From Sorghum bicolor (taxonomy: Eukaryota > Streptophyta > Magnoliopsida > Poales > Poaceae), in the NCBI RefSeq assembly GCF_000003195.3, contig NW_018396406.1, positions 320,015-384,014 of the forward strand: a DNA stretch of 64,000 nucleotides, written 5' to 3'. Position numbers and translations under genes: made by a program. The notes beneath the pieces are model-generated. The model did no database searches, had not been told where the DNA came from, and saw nothing but the letters and a program-made list of their open reading frames with translations. Positions 12,129 to 25,783 of this stretch are shown in pieces (position 1 is the stretch's first letter; each line of letters starts with the position of its first letter).

Positions 12129-12851
12129 GCTTCCAAATATATTTCTAAGCATATGGTACGTTTGATGCAATTCGTGCACCTATCTTGCATCAAGATTAGC
12201 ACTATCTCCAAACAAAGCAAACTGAGCTTCCACTTGAGCCCTTTTACCTAGGAGTATGATCGAGTGCATCCAAAATGGTTCCTTAGCCTATGATGCATTA
12301 GGCGCAAAATGTGTACCTATCTTGCACCAAAACTACCTCTGTCTCCAAACAAACCAAAGCGAGATTCTATATGACACATGTCATCTAGGAGTTCTATTGG
12401 GGTGCGTCCAAATGGATTTCTTAGCATATGGTATGTTCCATGCAAACCGTGCACCTATCTTGCATCAAGATTAGCTCTATCTCCAAATAGATCGAACCGA
12501 CCTTCCACTTGAGCCTCTTCACCTAGGAGTATTATCGGGTGCTTCCATAATGGTTTCCGAGCCTATGGTCCATTATGCGTAAACCATGCACCAATCTTGC
12601 ACCTAAACTGTCTCAAAACAGATTGAAGCAAGATTCCATATGACACACATGATCTAGGAGTTCTATCGGGTGCGTCCAAATTGATTTCCGAGAATATGGT
12701 ATGTTCCATGCAAACCGTACACCTATCTTGCATCAAGATTAGCACTATCTCCAAACAGACCGAACCGAGCTTTCACTTGAGCCTCTTCACCTAGGAGTAC
12801 CATCGGGAACTTCCACAACGGTTTCTGAGCCTACGGTGCACTGGACACAAA

Positions 12852-13969
12852 CCATGCACCTATCTTGCATCGAAACTTATACTATCTCCAACTAGACTGA
12901 AGCGAGATTCCATATGATACACTTCATCTAGTTGTTCTATCGGGTGCATCTACAGTTCCATCGGGTGTGTCCAAATTGATTTCTGAACATATGGTATGTT
13001 CCATGCAAACCGTGCACCTATCTTGCATCAAGATTAGAACTATCTCCAAACAGACAGAACCAAGATTCCACATGATCCTCTTCACCAAGGAGTACCATCG
13101 CGTGCGTCCAAAATAGTTTCTTAGCCTATGGTGCATTAGGCACAAACTGTGTACCTATCTTGCACCGAAACTAACACTATATCCAAAGAGACCGAAGTGA
13201 GATTCTATATGACACACGTCATCTAGGAGTTCTATTGGGTGCTTCCAAATATATTTCGACGCATATGGTACGTTCCATGCAATTCGTGCACCTATCTTGC
13301 ATCAAGATTAGCACTATCTCCAAACAAAGCAAACTGAGCTTCCACTTGAGCCCCTTTACCCAGGAGTATCATCGGGTGCATCCAAAATGGTTTCTTAGCC
13401 TATGATACATTAGGCGCAAACTGTGTACCTATCTTGCACCAAAACTAACTCTGTCTCCAAACAGACCAAAGCGAGATTCTATATGACACATGTCATCTTG
13501 GAGTTCTATTGGGGTGCGTCTAAATGGATTTCTTAGCATATGGTATGTTCCATGCAAACCGTGCACCTATCTTGCATCAAGATTAGCACTATCTCCAAAC
13601 AGAACGAACCGACCTTCCACTTGAGCCTCTTCACCTAGGATTATCATCAGGTGCTTCCATAATGGTTTTTGAGCCTATGGCGCATTATGCGCAAACCATG
13701 CACCAATCTTGCACCTAAACTAATACTGTCTCCAAACAGATTGAAGCGAGATTCCATATGACACACATGATCTAGGAGGTCTATCGGGTGCGTCCAAATT
13801 GATTTCTGAGAATACGGTACGTTCCATGCAACACGTACACCTATCTTTCATCAAGATTAGCACTATCTCCAAACAGACCGAACCGAGCTTTCACTTGAGC
13901 TTCTTCACCTAAGAGTACCATCGGGAACTTCCACAATGATTTCTGAGCCTATGGTGCACTGGGTACAAA
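12852..13969. repeat. 8-mer HOR unit
   Basis: 1118 bp, order A-H complete, near-reference length. Confidence 0.8.
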
Positions 13970-15360
13970 CCATGCAACTATCTTGCACCGAAACTAATAC
14001 TATCTCCAACTGGACCGAAGCGAGATTCCATATGATACACTTCATCTAGTAGTTCCATTGGGTGCATCTATAGTTCCATCGGGAGTTTCCAAATTGATTT
14101 CTGAGCATATGGTATGTTCTATGCAAACTGTGCACCTATCTTGCATCAAGATTAGAACTATCTCCAAACAGACAGAACCAAGATTCCACATGAGCCTCTT
14201 CACCAAGGAGTTCCATCACGTGCGTCCAAAATAGTTTCTCAGCCTATGGTGCATTAGGCACAAACCGTGTACCTATCTTGAACCAAAACTAACACAATCT
14301 CCAAAGAGACCGAAGTGAGATTGTATATGACACACATCATCTAAGAGTTCTAATGGGTGCTTCCAAATATATTTCTAAGCATATGGTACGTTCGATGCAA
14401 TTCGTGCACCTATCTTGCATCAAGATTAGCACTATCTCCAAACAAAGCAAATTGAGCTTCCACTTGAGCCCCTTTACCCAGGAGTATCATCGGGTGCATC
14501 CAAAATGGTTTCTTAGCCTATGATGCATTAGGCGCAAACTGTGTACCTATCTTGCACCAAAAGTAACTCTGTCTCAAAACAGACCAAATCGAGATTCTAT
14601 ATGACACATGTCATCTAGGTGTTCTATTGGGGTGCATCAAAATTGATTTCTTAGCATATGGTATGTTCCATGAAAACCGTGCACCTATCTTTCATCAAGA
14701 TTAGCACTATCTCCAAACAGATAGAACCGACCTTCCACTTGAGCCTCTTCACCTAGGAGTATTATCGGGTGCTTCCATAATGGTTTCCGAGCCTATGGTG
14801 CATTATGCGCAAACCATGCACCAATCTTGCACCTAAACTAACACTGTCTCCAAACATATTGAAGCGAGATTCCATATGAAACACATGATCTAGGAGTTCT
14901 ATCGGGTGCGTCCAAATTGATTTCTGAGAATATTACGTTCATTGCAAATCGTGCACCTATCTTGCATCAAGAATAGCACTATCTCCAAACAGATCGAACC
15001 GACCTTCCACTTGAGCCTCTTCACCTAGGATTATCATCGGGTGCTTCCATAATGGTTTCGGAGCATATGGTGCATTATGCGCAAACCATGCAACAATCTT
15101 GCACCTAAACTAACACTGTCTCCAAACAGATTGGAGCGAGATTCCATATGACACACATGATCTAGGAGTTCTATCGGGTGCGTCCAAATTGATTTCTGAG
15201 AATATGGTACGTTCCATGCAAACCGTACACCTATCTTTCATCAAGATTAGCACTATCTCCAAACAGACCGAACCGAGCTTTCACTTAAGCCTCTTCACCT
15301 AGGAGTACCATCAGGAACTTCCACAACGATTTCTGAGCCTATGGTGCACTGGGCACAAAC
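13970..15360. repeat. 10-mer HOR variant (extra F-G dimer)
   Basis: About 1390 bp, 274 bp longer than the 8-mer. After G (near 14820) a second F (GATCGAACCGACC near 14990) and a second G (near 15090) precede H. Confidence 0.78.
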
Positions 15361-16451
15361 TAATACTATCTCCAACTGGACCGAAGCGAGATTCCATATG
15401 ATACACTTCATCTAGTAGTTCCATCGGGTGCATCTACAGTTCCATCAGGTGTGTCCAAATTGATTTCTGAGCATATGGTATGTTCCATGCAAACCGTGCA
15501 CCTATCTTGCATCAAGATTACAACTATCTCCAAACAGACAGAACCAAGATTCCACATGACCCTCTTCACCAAGGAGTACCATCGTGTGTGTCCAAAATAG
15601 TTTCTTAGCCTATGGTCCATTAGGCACAAACCGTGTACCTATCTTGCACCGAAACTGACACTATCTCCAAAGAGACCGAAGTGAGATTCTATATGACACA
15701 CGTCATCTAAGAGTTCTATTGGGTGCTTCCAAATATATTTCTAAGCATATGGTACGTTTGATGCAATTCGTGCACCTATCTTGCATCAAGATTAGCACTA
15801 TCTCCAAACAAAGCAAATTGAGCTTCCACTTGACCCCTTTACCAGGAGTATCATCGTGTGCATCCAAAATGGTTTCTTAGCCTATGATGCATTAGGCGCA
15901 AACTGTGTACCTATCTTGCACCAAAACTAACTCTGTCTCCAAACAGACCGAAGCGAGATTCCATATGACACATGTCATCTAGGAGTTCTATTTGGGTGCG
16001 TCCAAATGGATTTCTTAGCATATGGTATGTTCCATGCAAACCGTGCACCTATCTTGCATCAAGATTAGCACTATCTCCAAACAGATCGTAACGACCTTCC
16101 ACTTGAGCTTCTTCACCTATGATTATCATCGGGTGCTTCCATAATGGTTTCTGAGCCTATGGTGCATTATGCGCAAACCATGCACCAATCTTGCACCTAA
16201 ACTAACACTGTCTCCAAATAGATTGAAGCAAGTTTCCATATGACAAACAGGATCTAGGAGTTCTATCGGGTGCGTCCAAATTGATTTCCGAGAATATGGT
16301 ATGTTCCAAGCAAACCGTACACCTATCTTGCATCAAGATTAGCACTATCTCCAAACAGACCGAACCGAGCTTTCACTTGAGCCTCTTCACCTAAGAGTAC
16401 CATCGGGAACTTCCACAACGGTTTCTGAGCCTATGGTGCACTGGGCACAAA
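15361..16451. repeat. 8-mer HOR unit, A monomer short by ~24 bp
   Basis: About 1092 bp. The start of monomer A (CATGCAACTATCTTGCACCG region) is missing where GGGCACAAAC joins TAATACTATC. Confidence 0.75.
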
Positions 16452-17569
16452 CCATGCACTTATCTTTCACCGAAACTAATACTACTCCAACTGGACGGAA
16501 GCGAGATTCCATATGATACACTTCATCTAGTAGTTCCATCGGGTGCATCTACAGTTCCATCGGGTGTGTCTAAATTGATTTCTGAGCATATGGTATGTTC
16601 CATGCAAACCGTGCACCTATCTTGCATCAAGATTAGAACTAACTCCAAACAGACAGAACCAAGATTCCACATGAGCCTCTTCACCAAGGAGTACCACCGC
16701 GTGCGTCCAAAATAGTTTCTTAGCCTATGGTGCATTAGGCACAAATCGTGTACTAATCTTGCACCAAAACTAACACTATCTCCAAAGACACCGAAGTGAG
16801 ATTCTATATGACACACGTCATCTAGGAGTTCTATTGGGTGCTTCCAAATATATTTCGAAGCATATGGTATGTTCCATGTAATTCGTGCATCTATCTTACA
16901 TCAAGATTAGCACTATCTCCAAACAAAAGCAAACTGAGCTTCCACTTGAGCCCCTTTACCTTGGAGTATCATTGGGTGCATCCAAAATGGTTTCTTAGCC
17001 TATGATGCATTAGGCGCAAACTGTGTACCTATCTTGCACCAAAACTAACTCTGTCTCCAAACAGACCGAAGCGAGATTCCATATGATACATGTCATCTAA
17101 GAGTTCTATTAGGGTGCATCCAAATTGATTTCTGAGCATATGGTATGTTCCATGCAAACCGTGCTCCTATCTTGCATCAAGATTAGCACTATCTCCAAAC
17201 AGATCGAACCGAGCTTCCACTTGAGCCTCTTCACCTAGGATTATCTTCGGGTGCTTCCATAATGGTTTCTGAGCCTATGGTGCATTATGCGCAAACCATG
17301 CACCAATCTTGCACCTGAACTAACACTGTCTCCAAACAGATTGAAGCGAGATTCCATATGACACACATGATCTAGGAGTTCTATCGGGTGCGTCCAAATT
17401 GATTTCTATGAATATGGTACGTTCCATGCAAACCATACACCTATCTTTCATCAAGATTAGCACTATCTCCAAACAGACCGAACCAAGCTTTCACTTGAGC
17501 CTCTTCACCTAGGAGTACCATCGGGAACTTCCACAACGTTTTCTATGCCTATGGTGCACAGGGCAAGAA
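16452..17569. repeat. 8-mer HOR unit
   Basis: 1118 bp, order A-H complete. The next unit (17570 onward, A to E) is cut by the solo LTR at 18264. Confidence 0.78.
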
Positions 17570-18263
17570 CCATGCAACTATCTTGCACTGAAACTAATAC
17601 TATCTCCAACTGGACCGAAGCGAGATTCCATATGATACACTACATCTAGTAGTTCCATCGGGTGCATCTACAGTTCCATCGGGTTTGTCCAAATTGATTT
17701 CCGAGCATATTGTATGTTCCATGCAAACCGTGCACCTATCTTGCATCAAGATTAGAACTATCTCTAAACAGACAGAACCAAGATTCCACTTGAGCCTCTT
17801 CACCATGGAGTACCATCGTGTGCGTCCAAAATAGTTTCTTAGCCTATGGTGAAATAGGCACAAACTGTGTACCTATCTTGCGCCAAAACTAACACTATCT
17901 CCAAAGAGACCGAAGTGAGATTCTATATGACACACATCATCTGGGAGTTCTATTGGGTGCTTCCAAAAATATTTCTAAGCATATGGTACGTTCGATGCAA
18001 TTCGTGCACCTATCTTGCATCAAGATTTGCACTATCTCCAAACAAAAGAAAACTGAGCTTCCACTTGAGCCCCTTTACCCTCGAGTATCATCGGGTGCAT
18101 CCAAAATGGTTTCTTAGCCTATGATGCATTAGGCGCAAATTGTGTACCTATCTTGCACCAAAACTAACTCTGTCTCCAAACAGACCGAAGCGAGATTCCA
18201 TATGACACATGTCATCTAGGAGTTCTATTGGGGTGCGTCCAAGTGGATTTCTTAGCATATGGT

Positions 18264-19313
18264 TGGGGCTATAAATAGATGTGGTGGCCGGCCTTGGCTG
18301 GCAGAGAGCACCCTTGGGACTTAGTGTCCATGCTTGGGGAGTGCTAGGAAAGCCTCTAACTCACTTGGGCTTGCAAGAGTGTGAATCAATAACGAGTGAG
18401 TGATTCTAGTGCGTTGCATTGAGAGATTGCATCGAGTGGCACTAGGTGTTCGTGTTGCAAGCCGGTGGTGCTTGTTACTCTTGGAGGTTGCCACCTCCTA
18501 GACGGCTTGGTGGCTTGTGACTCCGTCGAAGCACGCAAGGAGATTGTGCGGTGCTCCGGAGAAGAGATTGTGAGGGGTACGGTGCTCACCTCTCGGAGAT
18601 CGCGAAGAGCAACTCTAGTTGAGCAAGACGTGAAGAGCGACAAGTGGTCTCGCTGGGTCAAGTGCTAGAGCTTGTGGTAAGCACTCCACGTGGGAGAGTG
18701 TGACTTGCGGGTCACCACTTGCAAGAGGACCGGCGGCAACCTTGGAGCTTGTGTCAACGGGGACGTAGCTTGGTGGCAACCACGTGAACCTCGAAAGAAA
18801 ATCATCGTGTCAACTTTGTTCTTCCCGTTGGTTTGCAAGTCCCTAACACAAGCTTGTTCTTACTTTCATATACTTGTGCTTGTGTAGTTGCTCTTGTAAT
18901 TAGTTAGCTTGTGTAGCTTGCTAGTTACCTTCTTGCTTGTGTAGCTAGAAGTAGTTCCCTTGCGTGACTAATTTGGTTTGTGTAACCTTGTTAGTCACAT
19001 TGCTTAGTTTGTGTAGTGAGCTTAGAAGCTTTGTGCTTTTGCTTACTAGTTGTGTAGAAGTCCCCGGTTTGCAAAGTACTAGTGGCATAGGTTTGTGTGA
19101 CCTTGCTCCTAGAATTGGTTAGGCGAGCTCTTGCTAAGGTTGCACCTTGTTTGCTTGTTTAGGATCTTTTACAAGGTGCTAAAGAACTTAGATAGAGGGG
19201 TGTAGTCTTGGCTAAACCGATAATTTTAATTCCGCATTTGTTTCGGTTAGCCGGCGTAATAATTTTTAGAAAGGACTATTCACCCCCCTCTAGTCCGCCA
19301 TCTCGACCCTTCA
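18264..19313 (+). mobile_element. 5'-truncated solo LTR (probable Ty1/copia type)
   Basis: About 1050 bp of non-satellite DNA with no internal domain or partner LTR in the window. It opens almost directly on a TATA box (CTATAAATAG, 18269-18278), so most of the U3 part appears lost, and ends CACCCCCCTCTAG...CCCTTCA just before satellite resumes at GTGCTTCC. The 3' half is rich in imperfect GCTTGTGTAG copies. TA/TG-rich downstream sequence and the C-run near the end resemble grass copia LTRs; the lineage is not certain. There is no matching target-site duplication (ATGGT on the left, GTGCT on the right), in line with loss of the left end. The short ORFs in it are not credible genes. Confidence 0.65.
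18269..18278 (+). promoter_or_regulatory. TATA box of the solo LTR
   Basis: CTATAAATAG lies 5 bp from the left edge of the LTR fragment, orienting it on the plus strand. Confidence 0.6.
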
Positions 19314-22300
19314 GTGCTTCCACAATGATTTCTGACCCTATGGTGCATTAGGCGCAAACCGTGCACCTATCTACCACTAAAACTAACATTGTCTCTAAAT
19401 AGACCACAACGATAATCCATATGACACATGTCATCTAGGAGTTCTATTGGGTGCGTCTAAATGGATTTCTGAGCATATGGTACGTTCCATGCAAACCATG
19501 CACCTATCTTGCATCAAGATTAGCACTATCTCCAAACAGATCGAAAAGAGCTTCCACTTAAGCCTCTTCACCTAAGAGTATTATCTGGTGCTTCTACAAT
19601 GGTTTCTGAGCCTATGGTGCATTATGCGCAAACCATGCACCAATCTTGCACCTAAACTAACACTGTCTCCAAACAGATTGAAGCGAGATTCCATATGACA
19701 CACATGATCTAGGAGTTCTATCGGGTGCGTCCAAATTGATTTCTGAGAATATGGTACGTTCCATGCAAACCGTACACCTATCTTTCATCAAGATTAGCAC
19801 TATCTCCAAACAGACCGAACCGAGCTTTCACTTGAGCCTCTTCACCTAGGAGTACCATCGGGAACTTCCACAACGATTTCTGATCCTATGGTACACTGGG
19901 CACAAACCACGCGCCTATCTTGCACCAAAACTAATACTATCTCCAACTGGACCGAACCGAGATTCCATATGACACACTTCATCTATTAGTTCCATTAGGT
20001 GCATCTAGCAGTTCCTTCGGGTGTGTCCAAATTGATTTCTGAGCATATGATACGTTCCATGCAAACCGTGCGCCTATCTTGCATCAAGATTAGAACTATC
20101 TTCACCAAGGAGTACCACTAGGTGCGTCCAAAATGGTTTCTTAGACTATGGTACATTATGTGCCAACCGTGCACCTATCTTGCACCGAAACTAGCACTAT
20201 CTCCAAATAGACCGAAGCAAGATTCCATATGACACACATCATCTAGGAGTTCTATCGGGTGTGTCCAATTATGATTTTTGAACATATGGTATGTTCCATG
20301 CAAACCATGCACCTATCTTGCCTCAAGATTAACACTATATCAAAATAGACCAAACCGAGCTTTCACTTGAGCCTCTTCATCTAGGCATACCATCGAGTGC
20401 TTCCACAATGGTTTCTGACCCTTTGGTGCATTAGGTGCAAACCGTGCACCTATCTTGCACTGAAACTAACATTTTCTCTAAATAGACCAAAGCGAGACTC
20501 CATGTGACACACATCATCTAAGAGTTCTGTTGGGTGCATCCAAATTGATTTTTAAGCATATGGTATGTTCCATGCAAATTGTGCACCTATCTTACATCAA
20601 GATTAGCACTATCTCAAAAGAGACCGAACTAAGCTTCCACTTCAGCCTCTTCACCTAGGAGTATCATCGGGTGCTTCCACAATGGTTTCTGAGTCTATGG
20701 TGCATTAGGCGCAAACAATGCACCTATCTTGCACCAAAACTAACATTGTCTCTAAACAGACTGAAGCGAGATTCTATATGACGCACATTATCTAGGAGTT
20801 CTATCGGCTGTGTCGAAATTGATTTTCGAGCATATGGTACGTTCCATGCAAACTGTGCATCTATATTGCATTAAGATTAGCACTATCTCCAAACCGAGCT
20901 TCCACTTGAGCCCCTTTACCTAGGAGTACCATCGCGTGCGTCCTAAATGTTTTCTTAGCCTCTAGCGCATTAGGTGCAAACCGTGCACCTATCTTGCACC
21001 AAAACTAACACTATCTCCAAATAGACCGAAGTGAAATTCCATATGACATATGTCATTAAGAGTTCTATTAGTTGTGTCTAAATTAATTTTTGAGCATATG
21101 GTACGTTCCATGCAAACCAAGCACCTATCATGCATCAAAATTAGCACTATCTCCAAGCAGACCAAACCGAGCTTCCACTTGAGCCTCTTCACCTAGGAGT
21201 CTCATCGGGTGCTTCCACAATGGTTTCTGAGCCTATGGTGCATTAGGCGCAAACTGTGCACCTATCTTGCATCGAAACTAACACTGTCTATAAATGTACT
21301 AGAGCGAGATTCCATATGACACACATCATCTAGGAGTTCTATTGGGTGCGTCCAAATTGGTTTCTGAATAGATGGTATGTTCCATGTAAACCGTGCATCT
21401 ATCTTACTTCAAGATTAGCACTATCTTCAAACAGACCAAACCGAGCTTTCACTTGAGCCTCTTCACCTAGGAGTACCATAGGGTGCTTAGACAATGGTTT
21501 CTGATCCTATGGTTTATTAGTTGCAAACCATACACCTATCTTGCAACGAAACTCACACTATCTCCAAACAAACCAAAGCAAGATTCCATATGACACACGT
21601 CAATTAGAAGTTCCATCAGGTGCTTCTAGCAGTTCCATCGGGTGTGTCCAAATTGATTTCTAAGAATATGGTGCGCCTATCTTGAATCATGATTAGAACT
21701 ATCTCCAAACAGACCGAACCAAGCTTCCACTTGGGCCTCTTCACCAAGGAGTACCATCGGGTGCGTCCAAAATGGTTTCTTAGATCATGGTGCAGTAGGT
21801 GCAAACCGTGCACCTATCTTACATCAAAACTAACGCTATCTCCAAATGGATCGAAGCAAGATTCCATGACACACATCATCTAGGAGTTCTATCGGGTGTC
21901 CAAATTGATTTTCGAACATGTGATATGTTCCACGCAAACCATGCACCTATCTTGCCTCAAGATTAGCACTATCTCGAAACAAACCAAACCAAACTTTCAC
22001 TTGAACCTCTTCACCTAAAAGTACCATTGGGTGCTTCCACAATGATTTCTGACCCTATGGTGCATTAGGCACAAACCGTGCACCTATCTTGCACTGAAAC
22101 TAACATTGTCTCTAAATAGACCCAAGCGAGAATCCATATGACACATGTCATATAGGAGTTCTATTGAGTGCATCCAAATGGATTTCTGAGCATATGGTAC
22201 GTTCCATGAAAACCATGCTCCTATCTTGCATCAAGATTAGCACTATCTCCAAACATCGAAAAGAGCTTCCACTTGAGCCTCTTCACCTAGGAGTATTATC

Positions 22301-24033
22301 GGGTGCTTCTACAATGGTTTCTGAGCCAATGGTGTATTATGCGCAAACCATGCACCAATCTAGCACCTAAACTAACACTAACTCCAAACAGACCGAAGCG
22401 AGATTCCATCTGACACACATCATCTAGGAGTTCTATCGGGTGCGTACAAATTGATTTATGAGAATATGGTACATTCCATGCAAACCATACACCTATATTG
22501 CATCAAGATTAGCACTATCTCCAAGACAGAACTGAGCTTTCACTTGAGCCTCGTCACCTAGGAGTACCATTGGGAACTTCTACAACAGTTTCTGAGCCTA
22601 CGGTGCACTAGGCACAAACCACGCACCTATCCTGCACCGAAACTAATACTATCTCCAACTGGACCGAACCGAGATTCCATATGACACACTTCATCTATTA
22701 GTTCCATTAGGTGCATCTAGCAGTTCCATTGGGTGTGTCCAAATTGATTTCTGAGCATATGGTACGTTCCATGCAAACCGTGCATCTATCTTGCATCAAG
22801 ATTAGAACTATCTCTAAACAGACTGAACCAAGCTTCCACGTGAGCCTCTTCACCAAGGAGTACCACCAGGTGTGTCCAAAATGGTTTCTTAGACTATGGT
22901 GCATTATGTGCAACCATGCACCTATCTTGCACTGAAACTAACACTATCTCCAAATGGACTGAAGCAAGATTCCATATGACACACATCATCTAGGAGTTCT
23001 ATCCGTTGTGTCCAAATTGTTTTTTGAGCATATGGTATGCTCCATGCAAACCATGCACCTATCTTGCATCAAGATTAGCACTATATCAAAATAGACCAAA
23101 CCAAGCTTTCACTTGAGCCTCTTCACCTAGGAGTACCATCGAATGCTTCCACAATGGTTTCTGACCCTATGGTGCATTAGGTGCAAACCGTGCACCCATC
23201 TTGCACCGAAACTAACACTAACTCCAAACGGACCGAAGCGAGATTCCATATGACACATCATCTAGGAGTTCTATCAGGTGCGTCGAAATTGTTTTCTGAG
23301 AATATGCTACGTTCTATGCAAACCGTACACCTATCTTGCATCAAGATTAGCACTATCTCCAAACAGACAAAATCGAGCTTTCACTTGAGCCTCTTCACCT
23401 AGGCGTACCATCGGGAACTTGTACAACAGTTTGTGAGCCTATGGTGCATAGGGCATAAACAACGCACCTATCTTGCTCTGAAACTAATACTATCTCCAAC
23501 TAGACCGAACCGAGATTCCATATGACACACATCATCTATTAGTTCCATCAGGTGCATCTAGCAGTTCCATCGGGTGTGTCCAAACGGATTTCTAAGCATA
23601 TGGTTTGTTCCATGCAAACCGTGCACCTATCTTGCATTATGATTAGCACTATCTCCAAACAGATCGAACCAAGTTTCCACTTGAGCCTCTTCACCTAGGA
23701 GTATCATTGGGTGCTTCCACAATGGTTCTGAGCCTATGGTGCACTATGCGCAAACCGTGCACCAATCTTGCACCTAAACTAACACTATCTCCAAACAAAC
23801 CGAAATGACATTCCATATGACACACATCATCTAGGAGTTCTATTGGGTGCATCCAAATTGATTTCCGAGAATTTGGTACATTTCATGCAAACCGTACACC
23901 TATCTTGCATCAAGATTAGCAGAATCTCCAAACAGACTGAATGGAGCTTTCACTTGAGCCTCTTCACCTAGGAGTACCATCGGGAACTTCCACAATGGTT
24001 TCTAAGCCTATGGTGCACTGGGTGCAAATCATG

Positions 24034-25697
24034 CACCTATCTTGCACCGAAACTAATACTATCTCCAACTGGACCGAAGCGAGATTCCATATGACACACT
24101 TCATCTAGTAGTTCCATCGGGTGCTTCTAGCAGTTCCATCGGGTGTGTCGAAATTGATTTCTAAGCATATGGTATGTTCCATGCAAACCATGCGCCTATC
24201 TTGTATCAAGATTAGAACTATCTCCAAATAGACCGAACCAAGCTTCCACTTGAGCCTCTTCACCAAGGAGTGCCATCGGGTGTGTCCAAAATGGTTTCTT
24301 AGATTATGGTGCATTAGGTGCAAACCATGCACCTATCTTACATCAAAACTAACACTATAACCAAATGGACCGAAGCAAGATTCCATATGACACACATCAT
24401 CTAGGAGTTCTATCCGGTGTGTCCAAATTGATTTCTGAGCTTATGTTATGTTCCACGCAAACCATGAACCTATCTTGCCTTAAGATGAGCACTATCTCAA
24501 AACAGACCAAACCGAGCTTTCACTTGAGCCTCTTCACCTAGGAGTACTATCACGTGCTTCCACAATGATTTCTGACCCTATGGTGCATTAGGCGCAAACC
24601 GTGCACCTATCTTGCACTGAAACTAACTTTGTCTCTAAATAGATCAAAGCGAGACTCCATATGAGACACATCATCTAAGAGTTCCATTGGGTGTGTCCAA
24701 TCTGATTTTTGAGCATATGGTATGTTCCACGCAAACCATGCACCTATCTTACATTAAGATTAGCACTATCTCCAAGTAGACCGAACCAAGCTTCCACTTT
24801 AGCCTCTTCACCTAGGAGTATCATCGGGTGCTTCCACAATGGTTTCTGAGCCTATGGTGCATTAGGCGCAAACCGTGCACCTATCTTGCACTGAGACTAA
24901 CATTGTCCCCGAACAGACAAAAGCGAGCTTCCATATGACACACATTATCTATGAGTTCTATCGGGTGCATCCAAATTGATTTCCGAGCATATAGTATGTT
25001 CCATGCAAACCGTGCACCTATCTTGCATCAAGATTAGAACTATCTCCAAACCAAGCTTTCACTTGAGCCCCTTTACCTAGGAGTACCATCGCGTGCGTCC
25101 AAAATGGTTCCTTAGCCTATGGTGCATTAGGCACAAACCGTGCAGCTATGTTACAGCAAAACTAACACTGTCTCCAAAGAGACCGAAGCGAGATTCTATA
25201 TGACACATATCATCTAGGAGTTCTATTGGGTGCGTCCAAATGGATTTCTAAGCATATGGTATGTTCCATGCAAACCATGCACCTATCTTGCATCAAGATT
25301 AGCACTATCTCCAAACAGATCGAACCGAGCTTCAACTTGAGCCTCTTCACCTAGGAGTATTATCGGGTGCTTCCACAATGGTTTCTGAGCTTATGGTGCA
25401 TTATGCGCAAACCATGCATCAATCTTGCACCTAAACTAACGCTGACTCCAAACGGACCGAAGCGAGATTCCATATGACACACATCATCTAGGAGTTCTAT
25501 CAGGTACGTCCAAATTGATTTATGAGAATATGGTATGTTCCATGCAAACCCTACACCTAACTTGCATCAAGATTAGCACTATCTCCAAAGTCCAAACAGA
25601 ACAAACTGAGCTTTCACTTGAGCCTCTTCACCTAGGAGTACCATTGGGAACTTCCACAACGGTTTCTGAGCCTATGGTGCACTGGGCACAAACTATG
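24034..25697. repeat. 12-mer HOR unit (A-B-X-Y-Z-W-V-U-C'-F-G-H)
   Basis: 1664 bp from A to A, which equals 12 x 137 plus the ~20-bp A duplication. Order read by eye: A 24034, B ~24195, X ~24330, Y ~24465, Z ~24600, W ~24740, V ~24875, U ~25010, C-like ~25140, F ~25270, G ~25410, H ~25545. Confidence 0.65.
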
Positions 25698-25778
25698 CAC
25701 CTATCTTGCACCGAAACTAATACTATTTCCAACTGGACCGAAGCGAGATTGCATATGACACACTTCATCTAGTAGTTC

Positions 25779-25783
25779 CATCG
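25779..25783. repeat. Target-site duplication, left copy, Tat element 1
   Basis: CATCG directly before the LTR start. The right copy at 37862-37866 is CATGG, one mismatch. The satellite reads continuously if the element and one copy are removed. Confidence 0.75.

Larger units (their letters stand above)
12129..18263. repeat. Satellite block II (137-bp monomers, regular 8-mer HOR)
   Basis: Array of alternating alpha and beta monomers beginning inside a C monomer and ending inside an E monomer at TTAGCATATGGT. A monomers start near 12852, 13970, 15361, 16452 and 17570. It is homogeneous with blocks I and V and carries the same A-H variants. No gene is seen. Confidence 0.9.
19314..25783. repeat. 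Satellite block III (diverged, longer higher-order units)
   Basis: The same 137-bp alpha/beta alternation, but monomers differ more from each other than in blocks I, II and V. Extra monomer types appear: Z (ACATTGTCTCTAAATAGACC), Y (CTATCTCAAAACAGACC), and U, a beta monomer lacking 9 bp so that it reads TCTCCAAACCGAGC or TCTCCAAACCAAGC (near 20885 and 25035). A-type monomers with the ~20-bp duplication occur at uneven distances (near 19915, 22625, 23470, 24034, 25698). No gene is seen. Confidence 0.88.

Noticed and set aside
11876..12220. Separate small gene at the outer end of the CRM-like element
   Set aside because: It is the LTR copy of the pol C-terminal coding segment fused by chance to satellite reading frame; no start belongs to it.
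18386..18887. Short ORFs on both strands inside the solo LTR
   Set aside because: They overlap on opposite strands within an LTR, have no recognisable domain, and are best seen as shadows.
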